From Nematostella vectensis (taxonomy: Eukaryota; Cnidaria; Anthozoa; Actiniaria; Edwardsiidae): a stretch of 64,000 bases of DNA. A model generated the notes under the pieces. The model was not told the origin of the DNA, searched no databases, and saw only the letters and a list, made by a program, of their open reading frames with translations. This document shows, piece by piece, positions 13,601 through 24,200 of this stretch. A program made the translations under genes and the position numbers. Position 1 is the first letter of the stretch, and each line of letters starts with the position of its first letter. The stretch spans positions 13,466,460 through 13,530,459 of the forward strand of contig NC_064047.1 in the NCBI RefSeq assembly GCF_932526225.1. Direction: 5' to 3'.

Positions 13601-16600
13601 CCACTCACCAAGCCTCACACTTCACCCCCTTCCCCTCACCAAGACTCACACTTCACCCCCTCCCCCTCACCAAGCCTCATACTTCACCCCCTCCCCCTCA
13701 CCAAGCCTTACACTTCACCTCCTTCCCCTCACCAAGCCTTACACTTCACCCCTTCCCCCTCACCAAGCCTTACACTTCACCCCCTCCCCCTCACCAAGCC
13801 TCACACTTCACCCCCTCCCCCTCACCAAGCCTTACACTTCACCCCCTCCCCCTCTTCAAGCCTCACACTTAACCCCCTCCCCCTTACTAATCATCACACT
13901 TTACCCCCTCACCAAGCCTCACACTTCACCCCCTCCACCTCACCAAGCCTTACCCTTCACCCCCTCCCCCTCACCAAGCCTCACACTTTACCCCCTCACC
14001 AAGCCTCACACTTCACCCCATCCACCTCACCAAGCCTTACACTTCACCCCCTCCCCCTCACCAAGCCTCACACTTCACCCCGTCCCCCTTAACAAGCATC
14101 ACACTTCACCCCCTTCCCTTCACCAAGCATCACACTTCACCCCCTCCCCCTTACCAAACCTCACACTTCACCCCTTCTCTCTCACCAAGCATAACATTTC
14201 ACCCCCTCCCTCTTACCAAGCTTCACACTTCACCCCCTCCTCCTCAGCAAGCCTAACACTTCACCTACTCCCCCCCTCACCAAGCCACACACCTCCCCGG
14301 CCCTCCCCCCTCACCAAGCCTCTCATTTCATCCCCTTCCCCTGCCTCGCTCTGCCTTTGCCTCCCCTCCCCCAGCGTTGCAATTCATTTCCCTCTCCCTG
14401 ACCTTAACCCACCAGCCTACCCCATTTTTCCAAAGCCCCGTCATTCCTTCCCTCTAATCTTCCAATTTTCCACACGTCAATGGCTATGGTTGCACTATAT
14501 ACAAAGCCCTGCCATTCCTTCCCTTTCATCTCCCAAAGCCCTGCCATTCCTTCCCTCTGATCTTCCAAATCTCGCCTTTCCTTCCCTCTGATCTTCCAAA
14601 GCCCCGCCATTCCTTCCCTCTGATCTTCCAATTTTCCACACGTCAATGGCTATGGAGGCACTACTTACCGTGCTCCCTAGTTTAGGCCTGATCCGACTTT
14701 GCAGGGGGTCATAAACACAATTTTCTCCTTTGTTCCTGCAAGACGTCATATTACTACTCAGTGTTGGACCATCGTACCACTCGATGTTGAAGGAGACGTT
14801 ACTCCACAGAGGAAAGGTGAAGTTGCACACCATGAATAGGTCCCTGTCGCCGGTAGTCAAGGGCTCCACCTTTGGCTTGGGGACCAGAAAACTCGGGAAA
14901 ACGGCTTTCACGTCAGCTGTGATAATAGTACAAATACAATAGAACTCCGTTACTCTGAGAGATAGAGAAATCAGTTCGAATTATTAGCCGAGGCTCTAGG
15001 TAAAGGAGCTCACATGGAAATATATTTGCTGTTCAATTTTTTTATTGAAATCACGAACAAGTTATCGGTACCCTTATATGGGTCAAGGAAACCATTTAAA
15101 AAAAAGACTGTCAACCGGAATAAGAAAAAAAATCCAAAATTCCCAAATTTAAAAACTGTAATTCGACTCTCGGTGTATTGTATTCATTGTTCTGGTAAGA
15201 CCACGACAGCTTGGGCTTTTTGTTTCTACTCAAATTTAAAAAAAATATATACAAGGTTAAGACAAGTCGGGGCGAGGTTGTATCCCCCCCCAAAAAAAAT
15301 AATATCCACATGTTTTTGTATCGCCCCCCTCCCCCCGATAACAGTCACAGTCTGTCACAGCTCTGATATGTCTGGATTGAAGATATGGAATACCTGTGCA
15401 ATTTGGTCCACTTAAGCCTTCGTCGCAGAGTATTCCATCGCCTTGAAAAAAGGATACAGTTTAAAAACCAAAAATGCCTACCAAACATTCCTCAAACGTT
15501 TGCTTTTCTACCACTTTGTAGATATGTGTACAGTGTTACATAATACACCACTGATATTTACAAACAGAATCACGCAAGCAGCGCAGCCATTCATGGTCAC
15601 GAACTAAGCAAAGCCATAAATGGTCACGCAACGAGCACAGCCATTTATAGTCACGCACAAGCACAGCCATTTATAGTCACGCAACGAGCACAGACATTCA
15701 TGGTCACTCAACATGCTTAGCAATTTATCATTACGGAAGGAGCACAGCCGTTCAAGGTCACAGAACAGGCACATCCATTCATGGTCACGCAACGAGCACA
15801 GCCATACATAGTCACGCAACGAGGACAGCCATTCACGGTCACACAACGAGCACAGCCATTCATGGTCACGCAACGAGCTTAGCCATTCATCATTACGCAA
15901 GAAGCACAGCCATTTATGGTCACGCAACAAGTATAGCAATTCATAGTCACGCAACGAGGATAGTCATTCATGGTCACACAACGAGCACAGCCATTCATGG
16001 TCACACAACGAGCGCAGCCATTCATGGTCACGCAGCGAGCACAGTCATAAATGGTCACGCAACGAGCACAGCCATTCATAGTCACGCAACGAGCGCAGCC
16101 ATTCATGGTCACGCAACGAGCACAGCCATTCATGGTCACGCAACAAGAACAGCCATTCATGGTCACGCAACGCTTTCCTCGCGTGACCAGCTCCAATAAC
16201 TGGTGTCCCGAAAACCTACCTGCGCAGTACGCCATTGAGCACCCATAAGGAGGTCTAAGATAGTAGCCATAGTACCCTCCGCTGCACATCTCCACGCACA
16301 TGTCAATAGAACGGAAGCAGCCGTTGTTCCTGTTATTGACGTTAACTCACGCGGTAGTTTCCTTGGTTACCCCAATCGTTTCTGGGTGTGTCCCCCTCAT
16401 CCATATCGGCGCGAAGGTTCCACACATGTTCGGCTCGGTTTTAGTGGTCGGGATCTCGCCGCCGACACTGCTAGTGAACCGATACCATCCGGGCTGAAGG
16501 AGGTAGTCGCACAAGGCGGGCTGCGGTCTTTTGTATCTGTATTTTGTGCTTCTATGCGGGTCTTTAATCGGGATGTAGTTCGCTGCTGAGCAGGGGTCGG

Positions 16601-16694
16601 CGGGCCTTGGGCAGCTTCTCCCGTCGGACGTTCCCTTGAAGCCAGTAAAGGCGTAAAGAACAAAGATACAAGCTGCAAATCTTCCCATTGTCAA
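1244..16694 (-). CDS. secreted D8C/EGF multidomain protein gene, VWDE-like (copy A)
   Basis: Gene-level entry. The hand-built exon chain on the minus strand is 16694-16220, 15441-15394, 14916-14669, 10666-10508, 10435-10178, 9210-9102, 7284-6904, 5367-5179, 5077-5024 and 4911-4855, with a duplicated exon at 1624-1244. Every junction has GT-AG ends and the phases match throughout, which is strong support. The deduced product has a signal peptide, a D8C domain like that of uromodulin, OIT3 and VWDE, cysteine-rich modules, a cadherin-like stretch, EGF domains and Thr/Pro-rich linkers, so it should be extracellular or on the cell surface. No von Willebrand D domain is visible; the gene continues left of the window. 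An in-frame stop at 16347-16349 would end copy A after residue 115, so this copy may be a null allele or pseudogene. The VWDE-like assignment rests on the D8C plus EGF combination. Confidence 0.75.
1960..3690. repeat. 41-bp intronic minisatellite, copy 1
   Basis: About 42 copies of a 41-bp unit, recognisable by TTGCGTTTTACCTTTACGCC and TGTTCCATGTAAACTG. It abuts the 3' edge of the exon at 3691. On the minus strand each unit carries GGC|GTAAAGG, matching that exon's donor. The array therefore appears to have grown from the exon-intron junction. Open frames such as 2760-2972 and 3416-3664 are repeat artefacts. Confidence 0.95.
3691..3783 (-). pseudogene. truncated duplicate of exon 6 (Cys-rich module)
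   Basis: This matches the exon at 9102-9210, coding a short module with NGHCFAQNDAKPNEWCRQC. The donor GGC|GTAAAG is kept. The 5' end, with the acceptor TTTTAG and the first codons (His-Asp-Ser-Cys), is missing because the 41-bp array at 3788-4174 replaces it. Without an acceptor the exon is unlikely to be spliced in, so I call it a broken copy. Confidence 0.75.
3788..4174. repeat. 41-bp minisatellite (TATAGTCACAGCTATA type)
   Basis: About 9.5 copies of a 41-bp unit containing AGCTATAGTCACAGCTATA and GCATAGAATAGTC. Each unit has a short inverted repeat (AGCTATAG/CTATAGCT-like). It sits exactly where copy 1 stops matching copy 2 and cuts into the exon at 3783. Confidence 0.95.
4175..4854. other. 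intron, no gene seen
   Basis: Unique sequence between the minisatellite and the linker exon at 4855. I see no splice-framed coding segment or transposon ends. Confidence 0.45.
4855..4911 (-). CDS. Thr/Pro-rich linker mini-exon (exon 10)
   Basis: A 57-bp exon coding ESTPSGPTTQTPTDTLPGM, a mucin-like linker likely to be O-glycosylated. The acceptor is CTCAAG and the donor G|GTAAGT. It is phase 1 at both ends and fits the preceding exon exactly (split codon gives Glu). Small size and low complexity are the main doubts; phase agreement is the main support. Confidence 0.65.
5024..5077 (-). CDS. Thr-rich linker mini-exon (exon 9)
   Basis: A 54-bp exon coding PVTTTRPQSTQDRDHTN. The acceptor is TTGTACAG and the donor AATG|GTAATG. 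It is phase 1-1, matching both neighbours. It probably forms an extended linker after the EGF module. Confidence 0.65.
5179..5367 (-). CDS. EGF-module exon (exon 8)
   Basis: A 189-bp exon, phase 1-1, with acceptor TTCTCAG and donor ACGT|GTATAG. It starts with TCIDGINNYTCRCHVGYKG, which completes the calcium-binding EGF begun in the upstream exon: joined across the splice they give CVNG-TCIDGINN with correct EGF cysteine spacing. The rest (CGEDTCYPGVKC, CPDGLIGDGKT) is a second EGF-like or thrombospondin-type cysteine module. The perfect fit across the junction is the best proof of the gene model. Confidence 0.85.
5503..5832. repeat. G-rich 32-bp minisatellite, copy 2
   Basis: Longer version of the array at the window start, in the intron between the exons at 5179-5367 and 6904-7284. 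The match to copy 1 begins at 5661. Confidence 0.9.
6904..7284 (-). CDS. cadherin-like/EGF exon (exon 7)
   Basis: The exon is 381 bp and phase 1-1. Its upstream neighbour (9102-9210) ends in phase 1 and its downstream neighbour (5179-5367) starts in phase 1, so it is the copy in the correct chain. It encodes a beta-sandwich-like stretch, one EGF domain and the first half of a calcium-binding EGF (DIDDCQPSLCVNG). Coding sequence appears identical to 1244-1624. Confidence 0.85.
7620..9095. repeat. 41-bp intronic minisatellite, copy 2
   Basis: Same unit as 1960-3690, about 36 copies. It fills most of the intron between exons 6 and 7 and touches the exon 6 donor at 9101. Confidence 0.95.
9102..9210 (-). 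CDS. Cys-rich module exon (exon 6)
   Basis: A 109-bp exon, phase 0 to phase 1. The acceptor AATGTTTTAG is followed by CAT GAC TCC TGC; the donor is GGC|GTATGG. The product HDSCLINGHCFAQ...CRQCQPD...TWSR has the CxNGxCF...CxxC spacing common in cnidarian extracellular matrix proteins. It is the intact version of 3691-3783. Confidence 0.75.
9327..9842. mobile_element. 516-bp inverted-repeat DNA transposon (hAT-like MITE)
   Basis: The ends CAAGGGAGCACGGCA and its reverse complement are flanked by direct repeats ATTGATG at 9320-9326 and 9843-9849. A 7-8 bp target duplication and CA-GGG ends suggest a hAT-type non-autonomous element. It lies in the intron between exons 5 and 6. It is interrupted by a second element at 9401-9593, so its pre-insertion length was about 313 bp. 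Confidence 0.8.
9401..9593. mobile_element. 193-bp MITE nested in the element above
   Basis: Inverted ends GAATCTGGGTAAACCC and GAGTCTGGGTAAACCC (reverse complement) are flanked by a perfect 10-bp direct repeat CTTTGTTATG at 9391-9400 and 9594-9603. A 9-10 bp target duplication is typical of MULE-type elements. The arms pair along most of their length. Confidence 0.85.
10178..10435 (-). CDS. VWDE-like region exon (exon 5)
   Basis: The exon is 258 bp, phase 0-0, with acceptor ATATCAG and donor AGG|GTATGT. It encodes about 86 residues starting VYGNNWTPNSSP and ending MRCSKTGTCVLR, with GLYIRISNNKIDASLEKMRF in the middle. No named domain is certain. The cysteine pattern and position after the D8C region fit the extracellular protein. 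Confidence 0.75.
10508..10666 (-). CDS. VWDE-like region exon (exon 4)
   Basis: The exon is 159 bp, phase 0-0, with acceptor AACAACAG and donor AAG|GTGAAA. It encodes YLSSRCVIKVDGSPRIHDVG then LCDIRRRPCKKTNIFG and NLTCHATEF. Only this frame is open from the acceptor, and it joins the preceding exon (...LGST) without a break. Confidence 0.75.
10786..10895. repeat. (GATGGT)n microsatellite in intron 3
   Basis: A run of GATGGT hexamers at about 10807-10880 with GATGAT variants either side. The Asp/Gly-rich open frames here are artefacts of the hexamer. Confidence 0.9.
10976..11115. repeat. 22-bp minisatellite (ATTGTTTGAGGGTCATTACC)
   Basis: Six copies of a unit of about 22 bp in intron 3 of the D8C/EGF gene. 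Confidence 0.9.
11610..11925. repeat. 60-bp minisatellite
   Basis: Five to six copies of a unit of about 60 bp containing GTACTGTGTCGATTGACA and TTGTTCACCTACCC. Intronic, no coding signal. Confidence 0.85.
12330..12565. repeat. degenerate AAAACGCC short tandem repeat
   Basis: Irregular repeats of ATAAAAACGCCCAA and similar. Intronic. Confidence 0.7.
12760..13350. repeat. pyrimidine-rich CCCTCTACATTCCACCTC minisatellite
   Basis: Tandem units of 22-30 bp, almost pure C/T on the plus strand. The two about-200-residue Pro/Ser/Leu open frames here are repeat artefacts. The A/B large-scale match begins near 12933 within this array. Confidence 0.9.
13460..14310. repeat. 31-bp C-rich minisatellite (CACCAAGCCTCACACTTCAC)
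   Basis: About 27 units of roughly 31 bp ending in CCCCCTCCCCCT. Intron 3 of the D8C/EGF gene. Copy B has a shorter version at 48400-48960. Confidence 0.92.
14425..14660. repeat. 31-bp repeat next to exon 3 donor
   Basis: Units around GCCATTCCTTCCCTCTGATC, ending in two copies of CACACGTCAATGGCTATGG. One lies beside the true exon 3 donor. The other carries a degraded donor (ACTATATAC in A, ACTACTTAC in B). Confidence 0.8.
14669..14916 (-). CDS. VWDE-like region exon (exon 3, copy A)
   Basis: The exon is 248 bp, phase 1 to 0, with acceptor TATCACAG and donor CG|GTAAGT. It encodes DVKAVFPSFLVPKPKVEPLT, then FNIEWYDGP and MTSCRNKGENCVYDPLQSRI, ending KLGST. The region between the D8C and EGF parts has an Ig-like or VWDE-specific look (CNFTFPLW...EWYDG). 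The B copy differs by one residue here (Gly to Cys in TTGDRD). Confidence 0.8.
15394..15441 (-). CDS. 48-bp mini-exon (exon 2, copy A)
   Basis: Phase 1-1 exon with acceptor TTTTTTCAAG and donor CACAG|GTATTC. It encodes DGILCDEGLSGPNCT, a half-EGF-like peptide. It bridges the phase-1 end of exon 1 and the phase-1 start of exon 3. The B copy reads DGIPCDEG. Confidence 0.75.
15570..16180. repeat. 27-bp minisatellite in intron 1, copy A
   Basis: About 22 units built on CAGCCATTCATGGTCACGCA. The unit length is a multiple of three, so long open frames run through it on both strands; these are not genes. In copy B the frame joins exon 1 without a stop. Confidence 0.95.
16220..16694 (-). CDS. signal peptide plus D8C exon with premature stop (exon 1, copy A)
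   Basis: The start codon is at 16694 (a second Met two codons later begins MGRFAACIFVLYAFTGFKG, a good signal peptide). The D8C domain follows: CDYLLQPGWYRF, MCGTFAPIWMRGTHPE, then CFRSIDMCVEMC, YLRPPYGCSMAYC. This spacing closely matches uromodulin-type D8C domains. The donor is GCAG|GTAGGT at 16219. At 16347-16349 the codon for a conserved cysteine (TGC in copy B) is TGA, ending translation after residue 115. Copy A also reads GGYYGYY where copy B and the family have GGYYVY. Both changes suggest relaxed constraint in A, unless the stop is a sequencing error. Confidence 0.85.
16347..16349 (-). other. premature TGA in D8C exon
   Basis: Codon 116 from the Met at 16694. It is TGA here, but TGC (Cys) at the matching position in copy B, where the exon stays open through residue 158. 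Confidence 0.85.
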
Positions 16695-16795
16695 TTAGCT
16701 TTAGCTCAGAGGGAAAAAAAGAAAAGTAAAGTTGAGGGTGGCGATTTCAAAATCACTTGGGCGCATGCTCAAAATCCGGGCCACTGTGGAAGCGC

Positions 16796-17190
16796 AAAGC
16801 AAGACCGCACAGGCCGCGGGCATGTCCTTTAAACCAATACCGCACAGGCCGCGGGCATGTCCCTTAAACCAAGAAAGCACAGGCCGCGGGCATGTCCCTT
16901 AAACCAAGACCGCACAGGCCGCGGGCATGTATCTTAAACCTAGACCGCACAGGCCGCGGGCATGTATCTTAAACCAAGATCGCACAGGCCGCGGGCATGT
17001 CCTTTAAACCAATACCGCACAGGCCGCGGGCATGTCCCTTAAACCAAGAAAGCACAGGCCGCGGGCATGTCCCTTAAACCAAGACCGCACAGGCCGCGGG
17101 CATGTATCTTAAACCTAGACCGCACAGGCCGCGGGCATGTATCTTAAACCAAGATCGCACAGGCCGCGGGCATGTCCCTTTAACCTTGAT
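16796..17190. repeat. 35-bp CpG-rich minisatellite upstream of the D8C gene, copy A
   Basis: Eleven units containing GCACAGGCCGCGGGCATGTC, with a five-unit (175-bp) higher-order period. It starts about 100 bp upstream of the start codon, in the likely promoter. Copy B has six units, so the difference equals one higher-order period. Confidence 0.92.
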
Positions 17191-18245
17191 TTACCAGTTT
17201 CTGCTAAAAACCAATATGTGGGAAAATATTTCAAAACTATTAACGAATAAAAACTATGCTATATGGCGTGAAGCACACATATAAATAGATGAATCCTCCT
17301 TCACAGCAATCACAATAAAGATACTTCTAGAGATAGAAATATACTCTTCGTGTTTTTGTACCATCCTGAATGGATAGAGTGATTAGGAACCAGTGTCTGG
17401 ATGTCGGTAGTCAGTTAAATCTTTTATAATTTGTCGGTAGTCAGGAAGAATTATCGGTCTTTGTCGGTAGTCGGTAAATCTAAATTAGTATTCGCTTTTG
17501 TACCAGATTTTATGTATAAACTAGATTAAACATTATTTAGGATTGAGTAGTAATTGATAACTTATTGATAATAAATTAATTATGGATTAATAATTGACAG
17601 AAAAGTTGATGCAACATGAAAAACAGTGCAGATTCTGAAATGACGTATTTTGTAGATTGACGATGGAAGTAAAGAGTAAAAAGACGGGAAATAATGTCTG
17701 TAGTCGACAAATATTTTTTGTCGCTAGTCACTAGTTGTCGGTAGTCGGTTCAGGCCGTTTGTCGCCAGTCGGTTAACCCCATCCAGACCATCATGTTATG
17801 CAGAGTTATGCACTGCCTTGCATATTCCTATTATTGCGATATTGTCGTGATACTGTCGACAGTATTATAGTTTCTTTTTTTCTACAAAAAAGTATGTTTC
17901 TAGTATAGGGTAAAGCCAGTAAGCACTCCATAGTGTTTTATTCCGTGGATTATTACGGGAACATATGTGGGCATATTATGTTTTTGGGGATCATTCGCGC
18001 GCCGGGATCATTTGCGGTCCTGTACAGACATGAGTTTGAGATGTGCTCGCTAAAAAACAGCTTCTGTGAGCGGTGAGAGAGATTAGAGGGAATCAAAGTG
18101 GTTTCTAAAGACCACATTCTTTATCACATCATCTTTAAGTTATGAATAGTAAGAGAAGATATGAGATATTTGCGCCTTTTTGGTTTGTACTTATACTGTA
18201 CATCTGCTTCAAAACACTCTTTTATGATGCTGAATGGATCATAAA
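17191..18245. other. 5' flank with TCGGTAGTCGG short repeats
   Basis: Degenerate GTCGGTAGTCGGT repeats at 17395-17480 and 17700-17775. At 17980-18030 there is a lone stretch (GGGGATCATTCGCGC, GCGGTCCTGTACAG) resembling one end of the GGACCCGAAA-type transposon. No gene seen. Confidence 0.5.
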
Positions 18246-21200
18246 GATCTTTTAGATACGAGTTAAGACATAACACGAATAGCATAGGGACTTTTAGATA
18301 CGAGCTAAGACATAACACGAATAGCATAGGGACTTTTAGATACGAGCTTAAAGACATAACACGAATAGCATAGGGACTTTTAGATACGAGCCAAGACATA
18401 ACACGAATAACATAGGGACTTTTAGATACGAGCTAAGACATAACACGAATAGCATAGGGACTTTTAGATACGAGCTAAGACATAACACGAATAGCATAGG
18501 GACTTTTAGATACGAGCTAAGACATAACACGAATAGCATAGGGACTTTTAGATACTGGCTAAGACATAACACGAATAGAATAGGGACTTTTAGATACGAG
18601 CTAAGACATAACACAAATAGCATAGGGACTTTTAGATAGGAGCTAAGACATAACACGAATAGCATAGGGACTTTTAGATACGAGCTAAGACATTACACGA
18701 ATAGCATAGGGACTTTTAGATACGAGCCAAGACATAACACGAATAGCATAGGGACTTTTAGATACGAGCCAAGACATAACACGAATAGCATAGGGACTTT
18801 TAGATACGAGCTAAGACATAACACGAATAGCATAGGGACTTTTAGATACGAGCTAAGACATAACAAGAATAGCATAGGGACTTTTAGATACGAGCTAAGA
18901 CATAACACGAATAGCATAGGGACTTTTAGATACGAGCTAAGACATTACACAAATAGCATAGGGACGTTTAGATACGAGCTAAGACATAACACGAATAGCA
19001 TAGGGACTTTTAGATACGAGCCAAGACATAACACGAATAGCATAGGGACTTTTAGATACGAGCTAAGACATAACACGAATAGCATAGGGACTTTTAGATA
19101 CGAGCTAAGACATAACACGAATAGCATAGGGACTTTTAGATACGAGCTAAGACATAACGCGAATAGCATAGGGACTTTTAGATACTGGCTAAGACATAAC
19201 ACGAATAGCATAGGGACTTTTAGATACGAGCTAAGACATAACAAGAATAGCATAGGGACTTTTAGATACGAGCTAAGACATAACGCGAATAGCATAGGGA
19301 CTTTTAGATACGAGCTAAGACATAACACGAATAGCATAGGGACTTTTTGATACGAGCTAAGACATTGCACGAATAGCATAGGGACGTTTAGATACGAGCT
19401 AAGACATAACACGAATAGCATAGGGACTTTTAGATACGAGCTAAGACATAACACGAATAGCATAGGGACTTTTAGATACGAGCTAAGACATAACACGAAT
19501 AGCATAGGGACTTTTAGATACGAGCTAAGACATAACACGAATAGCATAGGGACTTTTAGATACGAGCTAAGACATAACGCGAATAGCATAGGGACTTTTA
19601 GATACTGGCTAAGACATAACACGAATAGCATAGGGACTTTTAGATACGAGCTAAGACATAACAAGAATAGCATAGGGACTTTTAGATACGAGCTAAGACA
19701 TAACGCGAATAGCATAGGGACTTTTAGATACGAGCTAAGACATAACACGAATAGCATAGGGACTTTTTGATACGAGCTAAGACATTACACGAATAGCATA
19801 GGGACGTTTAGATACGAGCTAAGTCATAACACGAATAGCATAGGGACTTTTAGATACAAGCTAAGACATAACACGAATAGCATAGGGACTTTTAGATACG
19901 AGCTAAGACATAACACGAATCGCATAGGGACTTTTAGATACGAGCCAAGACATAACACGAATAGCATAGGGACTTTTAGATATGAGCTACGACATAACAC
20001 GAATAGCATAGGGACTTTTAGATATGAGCTAAGACATAACACGAAGAGCATAGGGACTTTTAGATACGAGCTAAGACATAACACGAATAGCATAGGGACT
20101 TTTAGATACGAGCCAAGACATAACACGAATAGCATAGGGACTTTTAGATACGAGCTAAGACATAACACGAATAGCATAGGGACTTTTAGATACGAGCTAA
20201 GACATAACACGAATAGCATAGGGACTTTTAGATACGAGCTAAGACATTACACGAATAGCATAGGGACGTTTAGATACGAGCTAAGACATAACACGAATAG
20301 CATAGGGACTTTTAGATACGAGCCAAGACATAACACGAATAGCATAGGGACTTTTAGATACGAGCTAAGACATAACACGAATAGCATAGGGACTTTTAGA
20401 TACGAGCTAAGACATAACACGAATAGTATAGGGACTTTTAGATACGAGCTAAGACATAACACGAATAGCATAGGGACTTTTAGATACGAGCCAAGACATA
20501 ACACGAATAGCATAGGGACTTTTAGATACGAGCTAAGACATAACACGAATAGCATAGGGACTTTTAGATACGAGCTAAGACATAACACGAATAGCATAGG
20601 GACTTTTAGATACGAGCTAAGACATTACACGAATAGCATAGGGACGTTTAGATACGAGCTAAGACATAACACGAATAGCATAGGGACTTTTAGATACGAG
20701 CCAAGACATAACACGAATAGCATAGGGACTTTTAGATACGAGCTAAGACATAACACGAATAGCATAGGGACTTTTAGATACGAGCTAAGACATAACAAGA
20801 ATAGCATAGGGACTTTTAGATACGAGCTAAGACATTACACGAATAGCATAGGGACGTTTAGATACGAGCTAAGACATAACACGAATAGCATAGGGACTTT
20901 TAGATACGAGCTAAGACATAACACGAATAGCATAGGGACTTTTAGATACGAGCTAAGACATAACACGAATAGCATAGGGACTTTTAGATACGAGCTAAGA
21001 CATAACACGAATAGCATAGGGACTTTTTGATACGAGCTAAGACATTACACGAATAGCATAGGGACGTTTAGATACGAGCTAAGTCATAACACGAATAGCA
21101 TAGGGACTTTTAGATACAAGCTAAGACATAACACGAATAGCATAGGGACTTTTAGATACGAGCTAAGACATAACACGAATCGCATAGGGACTTTTAGATA

Positions 21201-24200
21201 CGAGCCAAGACATAACACGAATAGCATAGGGACTTTTAGATATGAGCTACGACATAACACGAATAGCATAGGGACTTTTAGATATGAGCTAAGACATAAC
21301 ACGAAGAGCATAGGGACTTTTAGATACGAGCTAAGACATAACACAAATAGCATAGGGACTTTTAGATACGGGCTAAGACATAACACGAATAGCATAGGGA
21401 CTTTTAGATACGGGCTAAGACATAACACGAATAGCATAGGGACTTTTAGATACGAGCTAAGACATAACACGAATAGCATAGGGACTTTTAGATACGAGCT
21501 AAGACATAACACGAATAGCATAGGGACTTTTAGATACGAGCTAAGACATAACACGAATAGCATAGGGACTTTTAGATACGAGCTAAGACATAAAACGAAT
21601 AGCATAGGGACTTTTAGATACGAGCCAAGACATAACAAGAATAGCATAGGGACTTTTAGATACGAGCTAAGACATAACACGAATAGCATAGGGACTTTTA
21701 GATACGAGCTAAGACATAACACGAATAGTATAGGGACTTTTAGATACGAGCTAAGACATAACACGAATAGCATAGTGACTTTTAGATACGAGCTAAGACA
21801 TAACACGATTAGCATAGGGACTTTTAGATACGAGCTAAGACATAACATGAATAGCATAGGGACTTTTAGATACGAGCTAAGACATTACACGAATAGCATA
21901 GGGACGTTTAGATACGAGCTAAGACATAACACGAATAGCATAGGGACTTTTAGATACGAGCCAAGACATAACACGAATAGCATAGGGACTTTTAGATACG
22001 AGCTAAGACATAACACGAATAGCATAGGGACTTTTAGATACGAGCTAAGACATAACAAGAATAGCATAGGGACTTTTAGATACGAGCTAAGACATAACAC
22101 GAATAGCATAGGGACTTTTAGATACGAGCTAAGACATTACACGAATAGCATAGGGACGTTTAGATACGAGCTAAGACATAACACGAATAGCATAGGGACT
22201 TTTAGATACGAGCTAAGACATAACACGAATAGCATAGGGACTTTTAGATACGAGCTAAGACATAACACGAATAGCATAGGGACTTTTAGATACGAGCTAA
22301 GACATAACACGAATAGCATAGGGACTTTTAGATACGAGCTAAGACATAACACGAATAGCATAGGGACTTTTAGATACGAGCTAAGACATAACGCGAATAG
22401 CATAGGGACTTTTAGATACTGGCTAAGACATAACACGAATAGCATAGGGACTTTTAGATACGAGCTAAGACATAACAAGAATAGCATAGGGACTTTTAGA
22501 TACGAGCTAAGACATAACGCGAATAGCATAGGGACTTTTAGATACGAGCTAAGACATAACACGAATAGCATAGGGACTTTTTGATACGAGCTAAGACATA
22601 ACACGAATAGCATAGGGACTTTTAGATACGAGCTAAGACATAACACGAATCGCATAGGGACTTTAAGGTACGAGCCAAGACATAACACGAATAGCATAGA
22701 GACTTTTAGATATGAGCTACGACATAACACGAATAGCATAGGGACTTTTAGATACGAGCTAAGACTTAACACGAATAGCATAGGGACTTTTAGATACGGG
22801 CTAAGACATAACACGAATAGCATAGGGACTTTTAGATACGGGCTAAGACATAACACGAATAGCATAGGGACTTTTAGATACGAGCCAAGACATAACACGA
22901 ATAGCATAGGGACTTTTAGATACGAGCTAAGACATAACACGAATAGCATAGAGACTTTTAGATACGAGCTAAGACATAACACGAATAGCATAGGGACTTT
23001 TAGATACGAGCTAAGACATAAAACGAATAGCATAGGGACTTTTAGATACGAGCCAAGACATAACAAGAATAGCATATGGACTTTTAGATACGAGCTAAGA
23101 CATAACACGAATAGCATAGGGACTTTTAGATACGAGCTAAGACATAACACGAATAGCATAGGGACTTTTAGATACGAGCTAAGACATAACACGAATAGTA
23201 TAGGGACTTTTAGATACGAGCTAAGACATAACACGAATAGCATAGGGACTTTTAGATACGAGCCAAGACATAACACGAATAGCATAGGGACTTTTAGATA
23301 CGAGCTAAGACATAACACGAATAGCATAGGGACTTTTAGATACGAGCTAAGACATAACACGAATAGCATAGGGACTTTTAGATACGAGCTAAGACATTAC
23401 ACGAATAGCATAGGGACGTTTAGATACGAGCTAAGACATAACACGAATAGCATAGGGACTTTTAGATACGAGCTAAGACATAACACGAATAGCATAGGGA
23501 CTTTTAGATACGAGCTAAGACATAACACGAATAGCATAGGGACTTTTAGATACGAGCTAAGACATAACACGAATATCATAGGGACTTTTAGATACGAGCT
23601 AAGACATAACACGAATAGCATAGGGATTTTTAGATACGAGCTAAGACATAACGCGAATAGCATAGGGACTTTTAGATACTGGCTAAGACATAACACGAAT
23701 AGCATAGGGACTTTTAGATACGAGCTAAGACATAACAAGAATAGCATAGGGACTTTTAGATACGAGCTAAGACATAACGCAAATAGCATAGGGACTTTTA
23801 GATACGAGCTAAGACATAACACGAATAGCATAGGGACTTTTTGATACGAGCTAAGACATAACACGAATAGCATAGGGACTTTTAGATACGAGCTAAGACA
23901 TAACACGAATCGCATAGGGACTTTTAGGTACAAGCCAAGACATAACACGAATAGCATAGGGACTTTTAGATACGAGCTAAGACATAACACGAATAGCATA
24001 GGGACTTTTAGATACGAGCTAAGACATAACACGAATCGCATAGGGACTTTTAGGTACGAGCCAAGACATAACACGAATAGCATAGGGACTTTTAGATACG
24101 AGCTAAGACATAACACGAATAGCATAGGGACTTTTAGATACGAGCTAAGACATTACACGAATAGCATAGGGACGTTTAGATACGAGCTAAGACATAACAC

